Below, in pieces: positions 16,895 to 25,774 of a stretch of DNA of 64,000 nt. Position numbers and translations under genes: made by a program. Every line of letters starts with the position of its first letter. Position 1 is the first letter of the stretch. Source of the DNA: Oscillospiraceae bacterium (GTDB taxonomy: Bacteria; Bacillota; Clostridia; Oscillospirales; Acutalibacteraceae). The stretch spans positions 27,171 through 91,170 of the forward strand of contig SVPI01000005.1 of the NCBI GenBank assembly GCA_015065935.1, in the 5' to 3' direction. The notes under the pieces are model-generated. The model was not told the DNA's origin. It did not search any database and saw nothing but the letters and a program-made list of their open reading frames with translations.

Positions 16895-18889
16895 TTATTT
16901 AATTTTCTTAAGCACAACGGCTGTTCTTGATGGTAAATATAAATTAAATCCAATTCTTTCATCGCCGATTTTTTTAGCGGTGTATATATAATTTTCATCA
17001 ACTCTGTTAAATCCACCGAAATTTTCATTATCGGTTGATAATAAAACACTATACTCCCCTGCCGAGTCGACAGGAATAAAATAATCGGTGTAGGAATTTG
17101 ATGGACTAAAGTTGAAAGCAAAAACTAAATCGCCTTTTGTGAAAATTATTACCTTATCATCGTTATGAATCCATTTATCAACGGCTTTTTTTGTTAAAAT
17201 ACGTTCTTTTTTAAGGAATTTAATCATTTTATGGTCAAATTCCAGCAAAAATGAGTATTTTAGGTCTTTATTGTCAGCAAGGCTCCACTGCCTGCGGCAA
17301 TAATGGTAGCTCCAACCGTTGCCCTCACGTGGGAAATCAATCCATTCGGGGTGGCCAAACTCGTTGCCCATAAAATTAAGATAACCCTCTCCTCCAAGTG
17401 ATGCAGTGATAAGCCGTATCATTTTATGGAGAGCAATTCCACGGTCGATAATGTGAGAATGGCTATTTTTAGCCATTTTATCATACATTTCGGCATCGCA
17501 AAGGCGGAAAATTATTGTTTTATCGCCTACTAATGCCTGGTCATGTGATTCACAGTAACCGATATTTTTTTCTTTGGGTCTTCTGGAGTTTAGTTCATAC
17601 CAAAGCTTGTACATATCCCAATTTTCATCGGAATATTCCTTTATAAGTTTAATAAATAAATCGGGCACACCCATTGAAAGTCGGTAATTAAAGCCAATGC
17701 CGCCTTCCTCAATTTTAATGCACATACCGGGCATTCCCGACATATCCTCAGCAACGGTAATTGCTTTTGGATTAATTTCGTGAATAAGTTCATTTGCAAG
17801 CTGTAAATAGGTTACGGCTTCGGTATCGGTGTTCATTGAAAAATACATATCATAATTTGTGAAAGCACTGCCAAGCCCGTGGTCGTGGTAAAGCATTGAG
17901 GTTACGCCATCAAAACGGAAACCATCAAAATGGAAAACCTCCATCCAATATTTAAGATTGGATAAAAGAAAATGTAAAACCTCGTTTTTATTATAATTAA
18001 ACAACTTTGTTCCCCAGGCACTGTGTTCACCGCGAGCACCTTCGTGGAAATATTGATGTTGAGTTCCATCAAAACGGTTTAAACCCTCGTTAGTATTAGG
18101 GCAAGCGTGTGAATGTACAACATCAAGTAAAACGGTAATTCCCATTTTATGTGCGGTATTAATTAAATTTTTAAGGTCGTGTGCGGTGCCGTATTTTGAT
18201 GAAGGCGCAAAGAAGTTTGTAACCTGGTAGCCGAATGATGCATAATAAGGGTGTTCCATAACAGCCATAATTTGTATTGTGTTATAGCCGTTTTTCTTAA
18301 TCCTTTTAAGAATATTTTCGGTAAAATAATTGTATGACGCAATGCCGTAATCTTCCCCCGACATACCAATATGGCATTCATAAATAAACGGTGTTGTGCA
18401 GGGTTTGAATCCGATATCGGTCCAGGAAAAGTTATCAAATAAGGCATCATCAATTTCGGCGCACCAAAGGTGTGTTTCTTTATCCTGTACAACTCTTGTT
18501 GCGTAAGAAGGAATTCTGCGCAGGGTTTCGCCGCCGTGGATTACAATAGCTTGTATTTTATCACCGATTTTAAGGGCATCTTTACCCTTTAAATATACCT
18601 CAAAAACGCCGTTTTCAAGGCGATTCATTTGTAGAGCGTAAATATCCCAGGAATTAAAATCGCCTGTGAAATACATTTTCTCAGCGCCAGGTGCCCATTC
18701 GCGATAAACCCATCCGTTTTCGGTTTTATGAATACCAAAATAGTGGTGAGCGTTGGCAAAATCACTTAAATTTTTGTGTGAATTTTTAAGGAGTTCTTCC
18801 CTTTTCTTTTTAAAAAGTTCCATTCTAAGCGCAATATCCATTTCATAAGGCGCCAAATATGGGTCATATTTTAAAAGTTTGTATTTCAA
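16895..18889 (-). CDS. glgB: 1,4-alpha-glucan (glycogen) branching enzyme, eukaryote-type GH13_8
   Basis: A cytosolic transglycosylase of about 664 residues that makes alpha-1,6 branches in glycogen. An N-terminal CBM48 domain carries REWAPGAE and FTGDFNSWD. The GH13 conserved regions are DVVHSH (I), DGFRFDGVTSM with the nucleophile Asp (II), AEDMSG with the acid/base Glu (III) and ESHDQALVGDK (IV). Stretches such as SHDQALVGDKT, IDRGIALHKMIRL and YLNFMGNEFGHPEWIDFPR closely resemble plant and animal branching enzymes (subfamily 8), not the usual bacterial GlgB. The start is uncertain: TTG 18889 follows AAAGGAA with 7-nt spacing, while in-frame ATGs at 18910 and 18940 lack a ribosome site. 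No other glycogen gene is adjacent. Confidence 0.88.
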   Translation of the reverse strand: MKYKLLKYDPYLAPYEMDIALRMELFKKKREELLKNSHKNLSDFANAHHYFGIHKTENGWVYREWAPGAEKMYFTGDFNSWDIYALQMNRLENGVFEVYLKGKDALKIGDKIQAIVIHGGETLRRIPSYATRVVQDKETHLWCAEIDDALFDNFSWTDIGFKPCTTPFIYECHIGMSGEDYGIASYNYFTENILKRIKKNGYNTIQIMAVMEHPYYASFGYQVTNFFAPSSKYGTAHDLKNLINTAHKMGITVLLDVVHSHACPNTNEGLNRFDGTQHQYFHEGARGEHSAWGTKLFNYNKNEVLHFLLSNLKYWMEVFHFDGFRFDGVTSMLYHDHGLGSAFTNYDMYFSMNTDTEAVTYLQLANELIHEINPKAITVAEDMSGMPGMCIKIEEGGIGFNYRLSMGVPDLFIKLIKEYSDENWDMYKLWYELNSRRPKEKNIGYCESHDQALVGDKTIIFRLCDAEMYDKMAKNSHSHIIDRGIALHKMIRLITASLGGEGYLNFMGNEFGHPEWIDFPREGNGWSYHYCRRQWSLADNKDLKYSFLLEFDHKMIKFLKKERILTKKAVDKWIHNDDKVIIFTKGDLVFAFNFSPSNSYTDYFIPVDSAGEYSVLLSTDNENFGGFNRVDENYIYTAKKIGDERIGFNLYLPSRTAVVLKKIK

Positions 18890-18956
18890 AGCGGCGTTCC
18901 TTTCTATCATCTTTTTATTAATATTAACACAAAAAAGCATTTTTTACAATAAATAT

Positions 18957-18990
18957 TAAAAAACAGGGTTAAAGCGTTAACTTTAACCCC
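18957..18990 (-). terminator. Terminator after spoIVA
   Basis: GGGTTAAAG (18966-18974) and CTTTAACCC (18981-18989) form the stem, and the minus-strand transcript ends in a run of T (18963-18958). It separates spoIVA from glgB. Confidence 0.85.
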
Positions 18991-18996
18991 AATTTT

Positions 18997-20475
18997 TTAT
19001 AAAATTATGCATACTAAACCATTGCAGCCTTCATTTATAACCCGCTCTATTGTTTCCTGAACCCGCATTCTGGCATCTGCCGGCATTCGGGATAGCTTTG
19101 TGTGCAGACCCTCATTTACAAGCTCGTGAAGGGATTTACCAAAAATGTTGGAATCCCAAATTTTAACAGGATTTTCCTCAAATTCGCTAAGCAGGTACAT
19201 TACCAAATCCTCACTCTGCTTTTCGCTGCCAACAATTGGACTAACCTCGGTAGTAATATTTGCCTTCATAAGGTGAATTGAAGGCGCCGAGGCTTTAAGT
19301 CTAACACCGTAACGTCCCCCCTGCTTCATTATTTCGGGCTCTTCCAGGGTCAGTTCATCAATTGAGGGCATAACAATGCCGTAACCTGTTGCCTCAACCT
19401 CATCGAGAGCGTTTTTATAACGTGCAAATTCACGATTCATTTTGGCAAGGTGAGCTATATTTTCAATAAGTTCGTACTCGTTATTAATTTCTAATCCGCT
19501 TAATTCTTTAATAATTTGGTAAAGTAATTCCGGTTTTAGTGAGATTTTTATACAAATTTTTCCCTTCCCTAAGTCAATGTCATCAATACCAATGAAATTG
19601 ACATTTTCATTTTCTTTAAAGGACAATAGGAAACTTGAAATTTCTCTGATTTTTTTAACTGAAGCGATACCGTTTTTTATACAGTTAAAAATTGCATTTT
19701 TTAACTGATGACCATTTTCCAAACCATTGACCCATTTTGGATAGTCAAGGAAAATTTCTTTTATTGGAAATTCGTAAAGAATCTCCCCTAAAATGCTACG
19801 AATGTCGCTATCGTTAAGTTCTAAACAGTTAACTGCAATAACAGGAACCTTGTATTTTTCTTTAAGTTCATTAGCTAAATTTTGCGCTTCCTCAGAGTTT
19901 GGGTAGGTGCAGTTTAAGAGTACTGCAAAGGGTTTTTCAATGGCAACGAGCTCATTAATTACCCTTTCCTCTGCCTCGGCATATTCACTGCGCGGAATAT
20001 CGCTGATACTGCCATCTGTCGTTATAACGAGGCCAATAGTTGAATGCTCGGTAATAACCTTTTTTGTGCCGATTTCGGCAGCCATATTAAAAGGAACAGG
20101 CTCCTCAAACCAAGGCGTCATTACCATTCGCGGCTTATCTTCTTCAATGTAACCGAGTGCGCTTGGAACTATGTATCCTACACAATCAATTAATCTAACG
20201 TTAAAATTTGAGTTTTCATCAACATTAATTTTCACAGCATTTTCAGGGACAAATTTTGGCTCGGTTGTCATTATTGTGCGCCCTGAGGAAGACTGCGGAA
20301 GCTCATCGGTTGCTCGTTCCCTTTCAAATTCTGCATCAATTTTAGGTAAAACAAGTTGGTTCATAAAACGCTTGATAAAAGTAGATTTTCCTGTTCTTAC
20401 AGGACCAACAACCCCAAGATATATATCGCCTTTTGTTCTTAAAGCAATATCCTTATAAATGCTTGTATTATTCAT
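18997..20475 (-). CDS. spoIVA: Stage IV sporulation protein A (spore coat ATPase)
   Basis: A 492-residue mother-cell protein, the same length as Bacillus subtilis SpoIVA. SpoIVA hydrolyses ATP to polymerise on the outer forespore membrane and forms the basement layer of the spore coat; it also supports cortex assembly. The Walker A motif GPVRTGKST is at 24-32 near the N-terminus, followed by conserved DELPQSSSGRTIMTTEPKF-type sequence and a TDGSI segment. The middle and C-terminal domains match the family's layout, ending in a short hydrophobic tail (NGLVCIIL). ATG 20475 follows CGGAGG. A SigE-like promoter lies 57-85 nt upstream, consistent with mother-cell expression. Confidence 0.95.
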   Translation of the reverse strand: MNNTSIYKDIALRTKGDIYLGVVGPVRTGKSTFIKRFMNQLVLPKIDAEFERERATDELPQSSSGRTIMTTEPKFVPENAVKINVDENSNFNVRLIDCVGYIVPSALGYIEEDKPRMVMTPWFEEPVPFNMAAEIGTKKVITEHSTIGLVITTDGSISDIPRSEYAEAEERVINELVAIEKPFAVLLNCTYPNSEEAQNLANELKEKYKVPVIAVNCLELNDSDIRSILGEILYEFPIKEIFLDYPKWVNGLENGHQLKNAIFNCIKNGIASVKKIREISSFLLSFKENENVNFIGIDDIDLGKGKICIKISLKPELLYQIIKELSGLEINNEYELIENIAHLAKMNREFARYKNALDEVEATGYGIVMPSIDELTLEEPEIMKQGGRYGVRLKASAPSIHLMKANITTEVSPIVGSEKQSEDLVMYLLSEFEENPVKIWDSNIFGKSLHELVNEGLHTKLSRMPADARMRVQETIERVINEGCNGLVCIIL

Positions 20476-20531
20476 AGCCTTGTTTCCTCCGTTTAAGACA
20501 TTCTTTATAACAAGTTATGAAAATGGCGTTT

Positions 20532-20560
20532 TAATTATGATAAAAGTTGAAAAAATATGA
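20532..20560 (-). promoter_or_regulatory. SigE-like promoter of spoIVA
   Basis: On the minus strand, TCATATT (20560-20554), a 14-nt spacer and CATAATTA (20539-20532) fit the mother-cell SigE pattern (KMATATT, 13-15 nt, CATACAMT). The target gene is SigE-dependent in Bacillus. Confidence 0.6.
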
Positions 20561-20661
20561 AAAATAAACTATAATTAGATAATAATTAACACTTTATTAA
20601 TAAAGTTTTCGAATTTCTATTTTAAAATTAAGTTGTAACAAATTTTCGGAGGTATATTATA

Positions 20662-21348
20662 ATGGATAACACAAAAATCCTTGTTGTTGATGATGACGAA
20701 AATATTTGCGAACTACTTTGCCTCTATCTTAAAAAAGAAAATTTCACAACAATTGTGGCGAATGATGGCGAGCAGGCCGTTAACCTTTTCGAAAAACATT
20801 CACCCGATTTAATTTTGCTGGATGTTATGCTACCAAAGCTTGATGGTTGGCAGGTTTGCCGTGAAATTAGAAAGAAATCTGATACCCCTATTATAATGCT
20901 CACCGCAAAGGGAGAAACTTTTGATAAAATTTTGGGTCTTGAGCTTGGTGCTGATGATTATATTTCAAAGCCCTTTGACACAAAAGAGGTTATTGCCAGA
21001 ATTAAGGCAGTGCTTAGAAGAAGTGATAAGAAAAATTCATCTGCTGAACAAAAGGTAACCTTTGATAATCTTGTTATTAATCTGACTAACTATGAGCTTA
21101 TTGTTAAGGGTATTCAGATTGATACTCCGCCGAAGGAGCTTGAACTTATTTTCCGCCTTGCAAGTAATCCGAACCGTGTTTACACTAGGGACCAGCTTTT
21201 GGATGAGGTTTGGGGATTTGATTATTATGGCGATTCAAGAACGGTTGACGTTCACGTTAAAAGGCTTAGAGAAAAACTTGAGGGTGCCTCAACCGAATGG
21301 TCTTTAAAAACCGTTTGGGGCGTTGGTTATAAATTCGAAACAAAATAA
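20662..21348 (+). CDS. Response regulator, OmpR/PhoB family
   Basis: A 228-residue two-component regulator. The receiver domain (1-120) has the acidic pocket DDD at 10-12, the phosphoacceptor Asp54 (LLDVMLP), Thr in MLTAKG and Lys103 (SKPF). The C-terminal winged-helix DNA-binding domain (about 130-228) ends in DSRTVDVHVKRLREKL and TVWGVGYKF. CGGAGG precedes the ATG. It is the first gene of a three-gene unit with a sensor kinase and an HtrA-type protease, which points to a cell-envelope or secretion-stress role similar to CssRS-HtrA or WalRK-type loci. No specific stimulus can be named. Confidence 0.9.
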   Translation: MDNTKILVVDDDENICELLCLYLKKENFTTIVANDGEQAVNLFEKHSPDLILLDVMLPKLDGWQVCREIRKKSDTPIIMLTAKGETFDKILGLELGADDYISKPFDTKEVIARIKAVLRRSDKKNSSAEQKVTFDNLVINLTNYELIVKGIQIDTPPKELELIFRLASNPNRVYTRDQLLDEVWGFDYYGDSRTVDVHVKRLREKLEGASTEWSLKTVWGVGYKFETK

Positions 21349-21357
21349 AAGGTATTT

Positions 21358-22806
21358 ATGAAATCAAAACTTTTTAAAAAATATTTTCTTACAACCTCGC
21401 TTATAATATTGTTTTCGGTTACCTTTATGCTTCTTATTTTAAGCGTTGCGGTTACAAATTATTTAGCGGTAGATAAATATCGTCTGCTTGAGGATAATTG
21501 TACATCGGTTTCAAAAATTGCGGTTTCCGATGCTAATTCACCCTCTTTTGAGCGCAATGTTTATAATGTTGCGCAGGTTTTAAGCAGTGTGTCGGATGTT
21601 GAAATTTATGTTACCGATACAAAGGGCAAAATCCTTGTTTGCACCTGTAACACCTGGGCTACAGAAGGTCACTGTGAACACACAATGACCGGTGTTCCAA
21701 AAGAAATCTTTTCAAAAATATTAAGTGAAGGTTATAAACAAACAGGAAATTTAGGCGGCTTTTTTAATGAGGTTTATTATATAGTTGGTAAACCTATAAC
21801 AGCTCCCGACGGAACTGCCATTGGCACGGTTATTTCGGCTTCAACGGCAAAATCTTTAAAAGAGCTATTTAAGGTTTTCTTTCAGCTGTTCCTCGTTTCC
21901 ACCCTTATTCCCATTATCTTTATGTTCTTTGCGGTTTACGCTATGATTTACAGGTGGTATAAACCCCTTAAAATGATGTCAAGCGCCGCCCGCAGTATGG
22001 CGAAGGGTGATTTTTCAAAGCGGATACCAATTATGAGTGATGATGAAATTGGTGAGCTTTCCTCTGCATTTAACCAAATGACCGATTCTTTAACCCAGCT
22101 TGAGGGAATGCGCCGCAGCTTTATTGCTAATGTTTCTCATGAGCTTAAAACCCCTATGACAACAATAGGTGGTTTTATCGATGGAATTATTGACGGCACT
22201 ATTGAAAAGGAAAAACAAGTATACTATTTAGAGATAGTTTCAAATGAGGTTAAGCGCCTTTCCCGCCTTGTGCAGTCAATGCTCAGCCTTTCAAAACTTG
22301 AATCGGGCGAAAATAAAATTAATCCATCAGAATTTGATGCCTATGATGTCTTATGTAATATCGTTATTAGCTTTGAGCAACAAATCAATGATAAAAATAT
22401 TGATATAATTGGTCTTGGGGACCTTCTTCCTATTACGGTTGTTGCCGATAAAGACCTAATCTATCAGGTGTTTTATAATTTAATTGATAATGCTATAAAA
22501 TTTACGAATGTTGGCGGTGCTATTAAGTTTACCCTTAAGGAAAAGGATACATCACTAATTTTTTCAATTGAAAACACCGGTGAAGGCATTAACCCAGAGG
22601 ATTTGCCCCATATTTTTGAGAGATTTTATAAAACCGACAGGTCACGTTCGGTACGTAAAGACAGCACAGGACTAGGGCTATACCTTGCAAAAACAATTGT
22701 TAATTTGCATAACGGTGATATTATTGCGCGAAGTATTCAAAATAAAAGCACCTTATTTACCCTTGCAATTCCAAAAAAATATTCCACAAACCAAGGAGAG
22801 CTATAA
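21358..22806 (+). CDS. Sensor histidine kinase with Cys/His-rich extracellular domain
   Basis: A 482-residue membrane kinase partner of the preceding regulator. TM1 is at about 11-36, an extracellular domain at 37-171, TM2 at 172-197, HAMP at 198-250, HisKA with His261 (NVSHELKTP), and HATPase_c with N (LIDNAIKF), G1 (GEGI) and G2 (STGLGLYLAK). The extracellular domain has a compact cluster, Cys95, Cys97, His105, Cys106 and His108, that could bind metal or form redox-active disulfides. The start lies 9 nt after the regulator. The stop codon shares a base with the start of the protease gene. Confidence 0.9.
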   Translation: MKSKLFKKYFLTTSLIILFSVTFMLLILSVAVTNYLAVDKYRLLEDNCTSVSKIAVSDANSPSFERNVYNVAQVLSSVSDVEIYVTDTKGKILVCTCNTWATEGHCEHTMTGVPKEIFSKILSEGYKQTGNLGGFFNEVYYIVGKPITAPDGTAIGTVISASTAKSLKELFKVFFQLFLVSTLIPIIFMFFAVYAMIYRWYKPLKMMSSAARSMAKGDFSKRIPIMSDDEIGELSSAFNQMTDSLTQLEGMRRSFIANVSHELKTPMTTIGGFIDGIIDGTIEKEKQVYYLEIVSNEVKRLSRLVQSMLSLSKLESGENKINPSEFDAYDVLCNIVISFEQQINDKNIDIIGLGDLLPITVVADKDLIYQVFYNLIDNAIKFTNVGGAIKFTLKEKDTSLIFSIENTGEGINPEDLPHIFERFYKTDRSRSVRKDSTGLGLYLAKTIVNLHNGDIIARSIQNKSTLFTLAIPKKYSTNQGEL

Positions 22807-24149
22807 TGGAAAATAACAACTTTTTTAGTGACATTGAAATTGAAGAAACCGAGCAGTCGGTTCTGGATAAAGACTCGGAAAATAACATTCCTGAGGAATT
22901 AGATAGTGCAAATATTATGCCTGTTAAAGAGCCTTTTGATGATGAAAAGAACAGTACCGATGTTCCTATAACACTCCCCCCTGCCGTAAAGGAGCCTAAA
23001 AAAACTCTTGATAAAGGTTTTAAAGCTTTTGTGATAATTTTGGCCGTTGCTGTTTTGGTTTCAGCCTGTTCGGTAGGTGGTTATTTCTTAGGCAGAAACT
23101 CGGTGTTTAGAGGAAACTCTAATATTGTTCTTGATTTGGAAACCAAGCCTAAGGACACCGATGAATACAGTGCCGCACAGGTTTACAGCATTGTAAATAA
23201 ATCGGTAGTAGGCATTGTGGTTTATAATGAGGAGGGCGCTTCGGCATCGGCAAGTGGTGTTGTTTATTCTGAGGATGGATACATCATAACAAATGACCAC
23301 ATTTATGCCTCAATTCCTGCACCAAAATTTAAAATTTACACCTTTGATGGTTCGGAATATGACGCTAAATATGTTGCAGGCGATAACAGAAGTGACCTGG
23401 CTATTTTAAAAATTGATTCCAAGGGCTTCTACCCTGCCGTTTTTGGAAACTCGCAAGAACTCTTAATTGGTGAAAATGTTGTTGCAATCGGTCGCCCAAG
23501 CACTGCACAAACAGAGTCAAGCATTACAACAGGAATTGTTTCACTAACTGAGCGTAGGCTGGCAATTACCAGCAGCTATTCCACCAAATTCATTCAAACA
23601 AACGCTGCAATTAATCCCGGCAGTTCGGGCGGTGCCCTTGTTAATATGTACGGTCAGGTTATTGGTATTACCTCTTCAAAGGTTGCTACAACCGATTATG
23701 AGGGCGTAGGCTTTGCAATTCCTACAACCGAGGTTAAAAAGGTTGTTGATTCCTTAATTCAAAGCGGTGAAGTTTCATATCGCGCTAAAATTGGTATTTC
23801 TTATTATGCCGTTGATTCAGTAACTGCCGAAATTAATAAATTTTCTGTAACCGGGCTTTATGTAGATTCGGTGACCACCGATAGTAAGTTTTACGGAAAA
23901 CTGGCAAAGGGCGATATTATTACCCATCTAAACGGTAATCCAATTGACAGTGATACCGATGTTTTGAACTATATTGATAGCGCAAAGCCCGGTGATACAG
24001 TCACCTTTTCGGTGGTTACTGCTAAGGGAAACAATAAAACCGTTTCAGGCGAACTTATTAAGGCTGAAACCGTTTCAAGCTATACCACCGCCAAAAGCGA
24101 TAATACCTCTTCATCAAATTCTCAATTTGATTTCCCCTTTGGTGATTAA
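22806..24149 (+). CDS. HtrA/DegP-like membrane-anchored serine protease with PDZ domain
   Basis: A 447-residue envelope protease and chaperone. It has an acidic cytosolic N-terminus (1-70), a single membrane anchor at about 74-96, a trypsin-like domain (about 125-310) with the triad His165 (TNDHI), Asp197 (RSDLAIL) and Ser274 (NPGSSGGAL), and one PDZ domain (about 325-415) with GLYVDSV and GDIITHLNG. The C-terminal tail is Ser/Thr/Asn-rich. The family motif is usually GNSGG; here it is GSSGG, a common variant. It overlaps the kinase gene by one base (TAATG), so the three genes form an operon for envelope protein quality control. Confidence 0.92.
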   Translation: MENNNFFSDIEIEETEQSVLDKDSENNIPEELDSANIMPVKEPFDDEKNSTDVPITLPPAVKEPKKTLDKGFKAFVIILAVAVLVSACSVGGYFLGRNSVFRGNSNIVLDLETKPKDTDEYSAAQVYSIVNKSVVGIVVYNEEGASASASGVVYSEDGYIITNDHIYASIPAPKFKIYTFDGSEYDAKYVAGDNRSDLAILKIDSKGFYPAVFGNSQELLIGENVVAIGRPSTAQTESSITTGIVSLTERRLAITSSYSTKFIQTNAAINPGSSGGALVNMYGQVIGITSSKVATTDYEGVGFAIPTTEVKKVVDSLIQSGEVSYRAKIGISYYAVDSVTAEINKFSVTGLYVDSVTTDSKFYGKLAKGDIITHLNGNPIDSDTDVLNYIDSAKPGDTVTFSVVTAKGNNKTVSGELIKAETVSSYTTAKSDNTSSSNSQFDFPFGD

Positions 24150-24169
24150 ATTTTAATTTACGTAATTAA

Positions 24170-24203
24170 TTCGACAAAATTTTTAGAACATTGGTGTTAT
24201 AAT
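24170..24203 (+). promoter_or_regulatory. Spo0A-type promoter of spoIIGA-sigE
   Basis: TTCGACA (24170-24176), the reverse complement of the Spo0A box TGTCGAA, precedes TATAAT (24198-24203) by 21 nt. Bacillus spoIIG has the same design: a Spo0A box at an over-spaced -35 region. Transcription would start near 24210, leaving a leader of only about 12 nt, which is a reservation. Confidence 0.6.
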
Positions 24204-24221
24204 TCTACCGGAGTGAGTTTA

Positions 24222-25076
24222 ATGGTAGTTTACGCCGATGTTCTTATTTTTTTGAATACTATTGTAAATTATTATATAGTTGCGCTAACGGCTAAGGTGT
24301 GCAAGGTTAATAAAAAATGGTATAGATATGTTTTTGCGGCCTTTGCAGGGGCACTGTTTTCTCTATACATATTTCTACCTAAGTTAAATTTTATTTTAGA
24401 GGTAATTGTTAAATTAGTCTGCAGCTTTGCTGTGGTTTTGGTTGGCTTTGGGTTTGAAAATATTAAAAAATTCGCTCGCAGAAGCGTTATTTTTTATCTC
24501 ATAAGTTTTCTCTATGCAGGCCTAATGCTGGCATTTTGGAGTATTTTTAAGCCTACTGGAATGGTTATTCACAATTCGGTGGTTTATTTTAATATTTCAC
24601 CACTTATTTTAATTGTTCTTTCTGCTATTTTTTATGTTGTATTAGTGATTTTTAAAAGAATTTATTCTCACAAAATAAATAATACAGCCTGCTGTGAAAT
24701 TGAAATATATTGCGAAGGAAAAAGCGCTAGAATTTCTGCCATTATTGACACTGGTCATTCGGTTGGAGATTTATTTTCCGATTCCGAAATTATATTTGTC
24801 AGTGAAAACAAGGCAAAAAGGCTCTTTTCGGTTACCAACCCGCTTTTTTTAGATGAAAAAATGAAAAAGCGATACCGTGCAATCCCCTGCAAAACAGTTG
24901 ACGGTACCGCAATTTTAGATGCTTTTCGTTGTGATAAGGCGATAGTTTTAACTGAAAATAAAAGTTACGAGTGCCCTTCCCCAATTATTGCAATTTCAAA
25001 GCACATAAATTCCTTCGATTATTCAGCAATAATTAGTCCTGAAATTTTAGAGGCAGATAAGGAGAAAACACGATGA
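24222..25076 (+). CDS. spoIIGA: Sigma-E processing peptidase SpoIIGA
   Basis: A 284-residue membrane aspartic protease that cleaves the pro-sequence from SigE after a signal from the forespore. The N-terminal half has about five membrane helices (near 2-22, 35-52, 58-77, 87-108, 125-143). The cytosolic C-terminal half holds the single protease motif DTGHS with Asp176. The N-terminus [13 protein letters not shown] matches the family pattern of a short start then a DV..LLN helix. ATG 24222 is chosen because GGAGTG (24210-24215) lies before it; GTG 24213 overlaps that site. Its stop overlaps sigE by four bases, as expected for a coupled pair. Confidence 0.88.
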   Translation: MVVYADVLIFLNTIVNYYIVALTAKVCKVNKKWYRYVFAAFAGALFSLYIFLPKLNFILEVIVKLVCSFAVVLVGFGFENIKKFARRSVIFYLISFLYAGLMLAFWSIFKPTGMVIHNSVVYFNISPLILIVLSAIFYVVLVIFKRIYSHKINNTACCEIEIYCEGKSARISAIIDTGHSVGDLFSDSEIIFVSENKAKRLFSVTNPLFLDEKMKKRYRAIPCKTVDGTAILDAFRCDKAIVLTENKSYECPSPIIAISKHINSFDYSAIISPEILEADKEKTR

Positions 25077-25774
25077 AATTTTTTAAAAAAATAAGGCTTT
25101 TTGCCTCTAAAATTTTGGGAATTGGTGAGATTCATTACATAAACGGACCGGAAACCCTGCCTGCTCCCCTTTCCCCTGCTGAGGAAGCCGAGCTTTTGCT
25201 TAAATATACAACACACCGAGAATATGTAAGAAACGAACTAATTACCCATAATTTAAGGCTTGTTGTTTACATTGCACGGAAATTTGAGGTTAACGGTGCA
25301 ACAATTGAGGATTTGATTTCAATTGGCACAATAGGACTTATAAAGGCAGTCAATACCTTTTGTCCTGAGAAAAACATAAAGCTTGCCACCTATGCCTCTC
25401 GCTGTATTGAAAATGAAATTTTAATGTACCTTAGGAAAAGCTCATCTCAAAAGAATGAAATCTCAATTGATGAGCCATTAAATGTTGATTGGGATGGCAA
25501 CGAACTGCTTATTTCCGACATTCTCGGAAGCGAAATTGATGATGTCGGAAAAGAAATTGAACTAGAAGATGAAAGAAAAATTTTAAATTCTCTTGTTAAA
25601 GGTCTTAATGAGCGGGAAAGAAAAATTATGGAAATGCGATTTGGCCTTTCAGGTTATAATGAGTATACCCAAAAAGAGGTTGCCGACTATTTGGGCATAT
25701 CACAGTCTTATATATCAAGACTTGAAAAAAGAATTATACAAAAGCTAAAAAAACAGCTGGAAAAGGTGTTTTAA
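25073..25774 (+). CDS. sigE: RNA polymerase sporulation sigma factor SigE (pro-form)
   Basis: A 233-residue early mother-cell sigma factor. The first 25-30 residues ([16 protein letters not shown]) are the amphipathic pro-sequence that tethers the protein to membrane until SpoIIGA cuts it. Then come region 2 ([50 protein letters not shown]) and region 4 ([27 protein letters not shown]). [18 protein letters not shown] is characteristic of SigE. It overlaps spoIIGA by four bases. sigG, which usually follows sigE in Bacillus and Clostridium, is absent; a converging amidase gene comes next and overlaps by four bases. Confidence 0.95.
   Translation: MKFFKKIRLFASKILGIGEIHYINGPETLPAPLSPAEEAELLLKYTTHREYVRNELITHNLRLVVYIARKFEVNGATIEDLISIGTIGLIKAVNTFCPEKNIKLATYASRCIENEILMYLRKSSSQKNEISIDEPLNVDWDGNELLISDILGSEIDDVGKEIELEDERKILNSLVKGLNERERKIMEMRFGLSGYNEYTQKEVADYLGISQSYISRLEKRIIQKLKKQLEKVF

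Noticed and set aside
16735..17121. Minus-strand open frame of 128 residues
   Set aside because: It overlaps the glgB terminator and the glgB 3' end in another frame and lacks a ribosome site.
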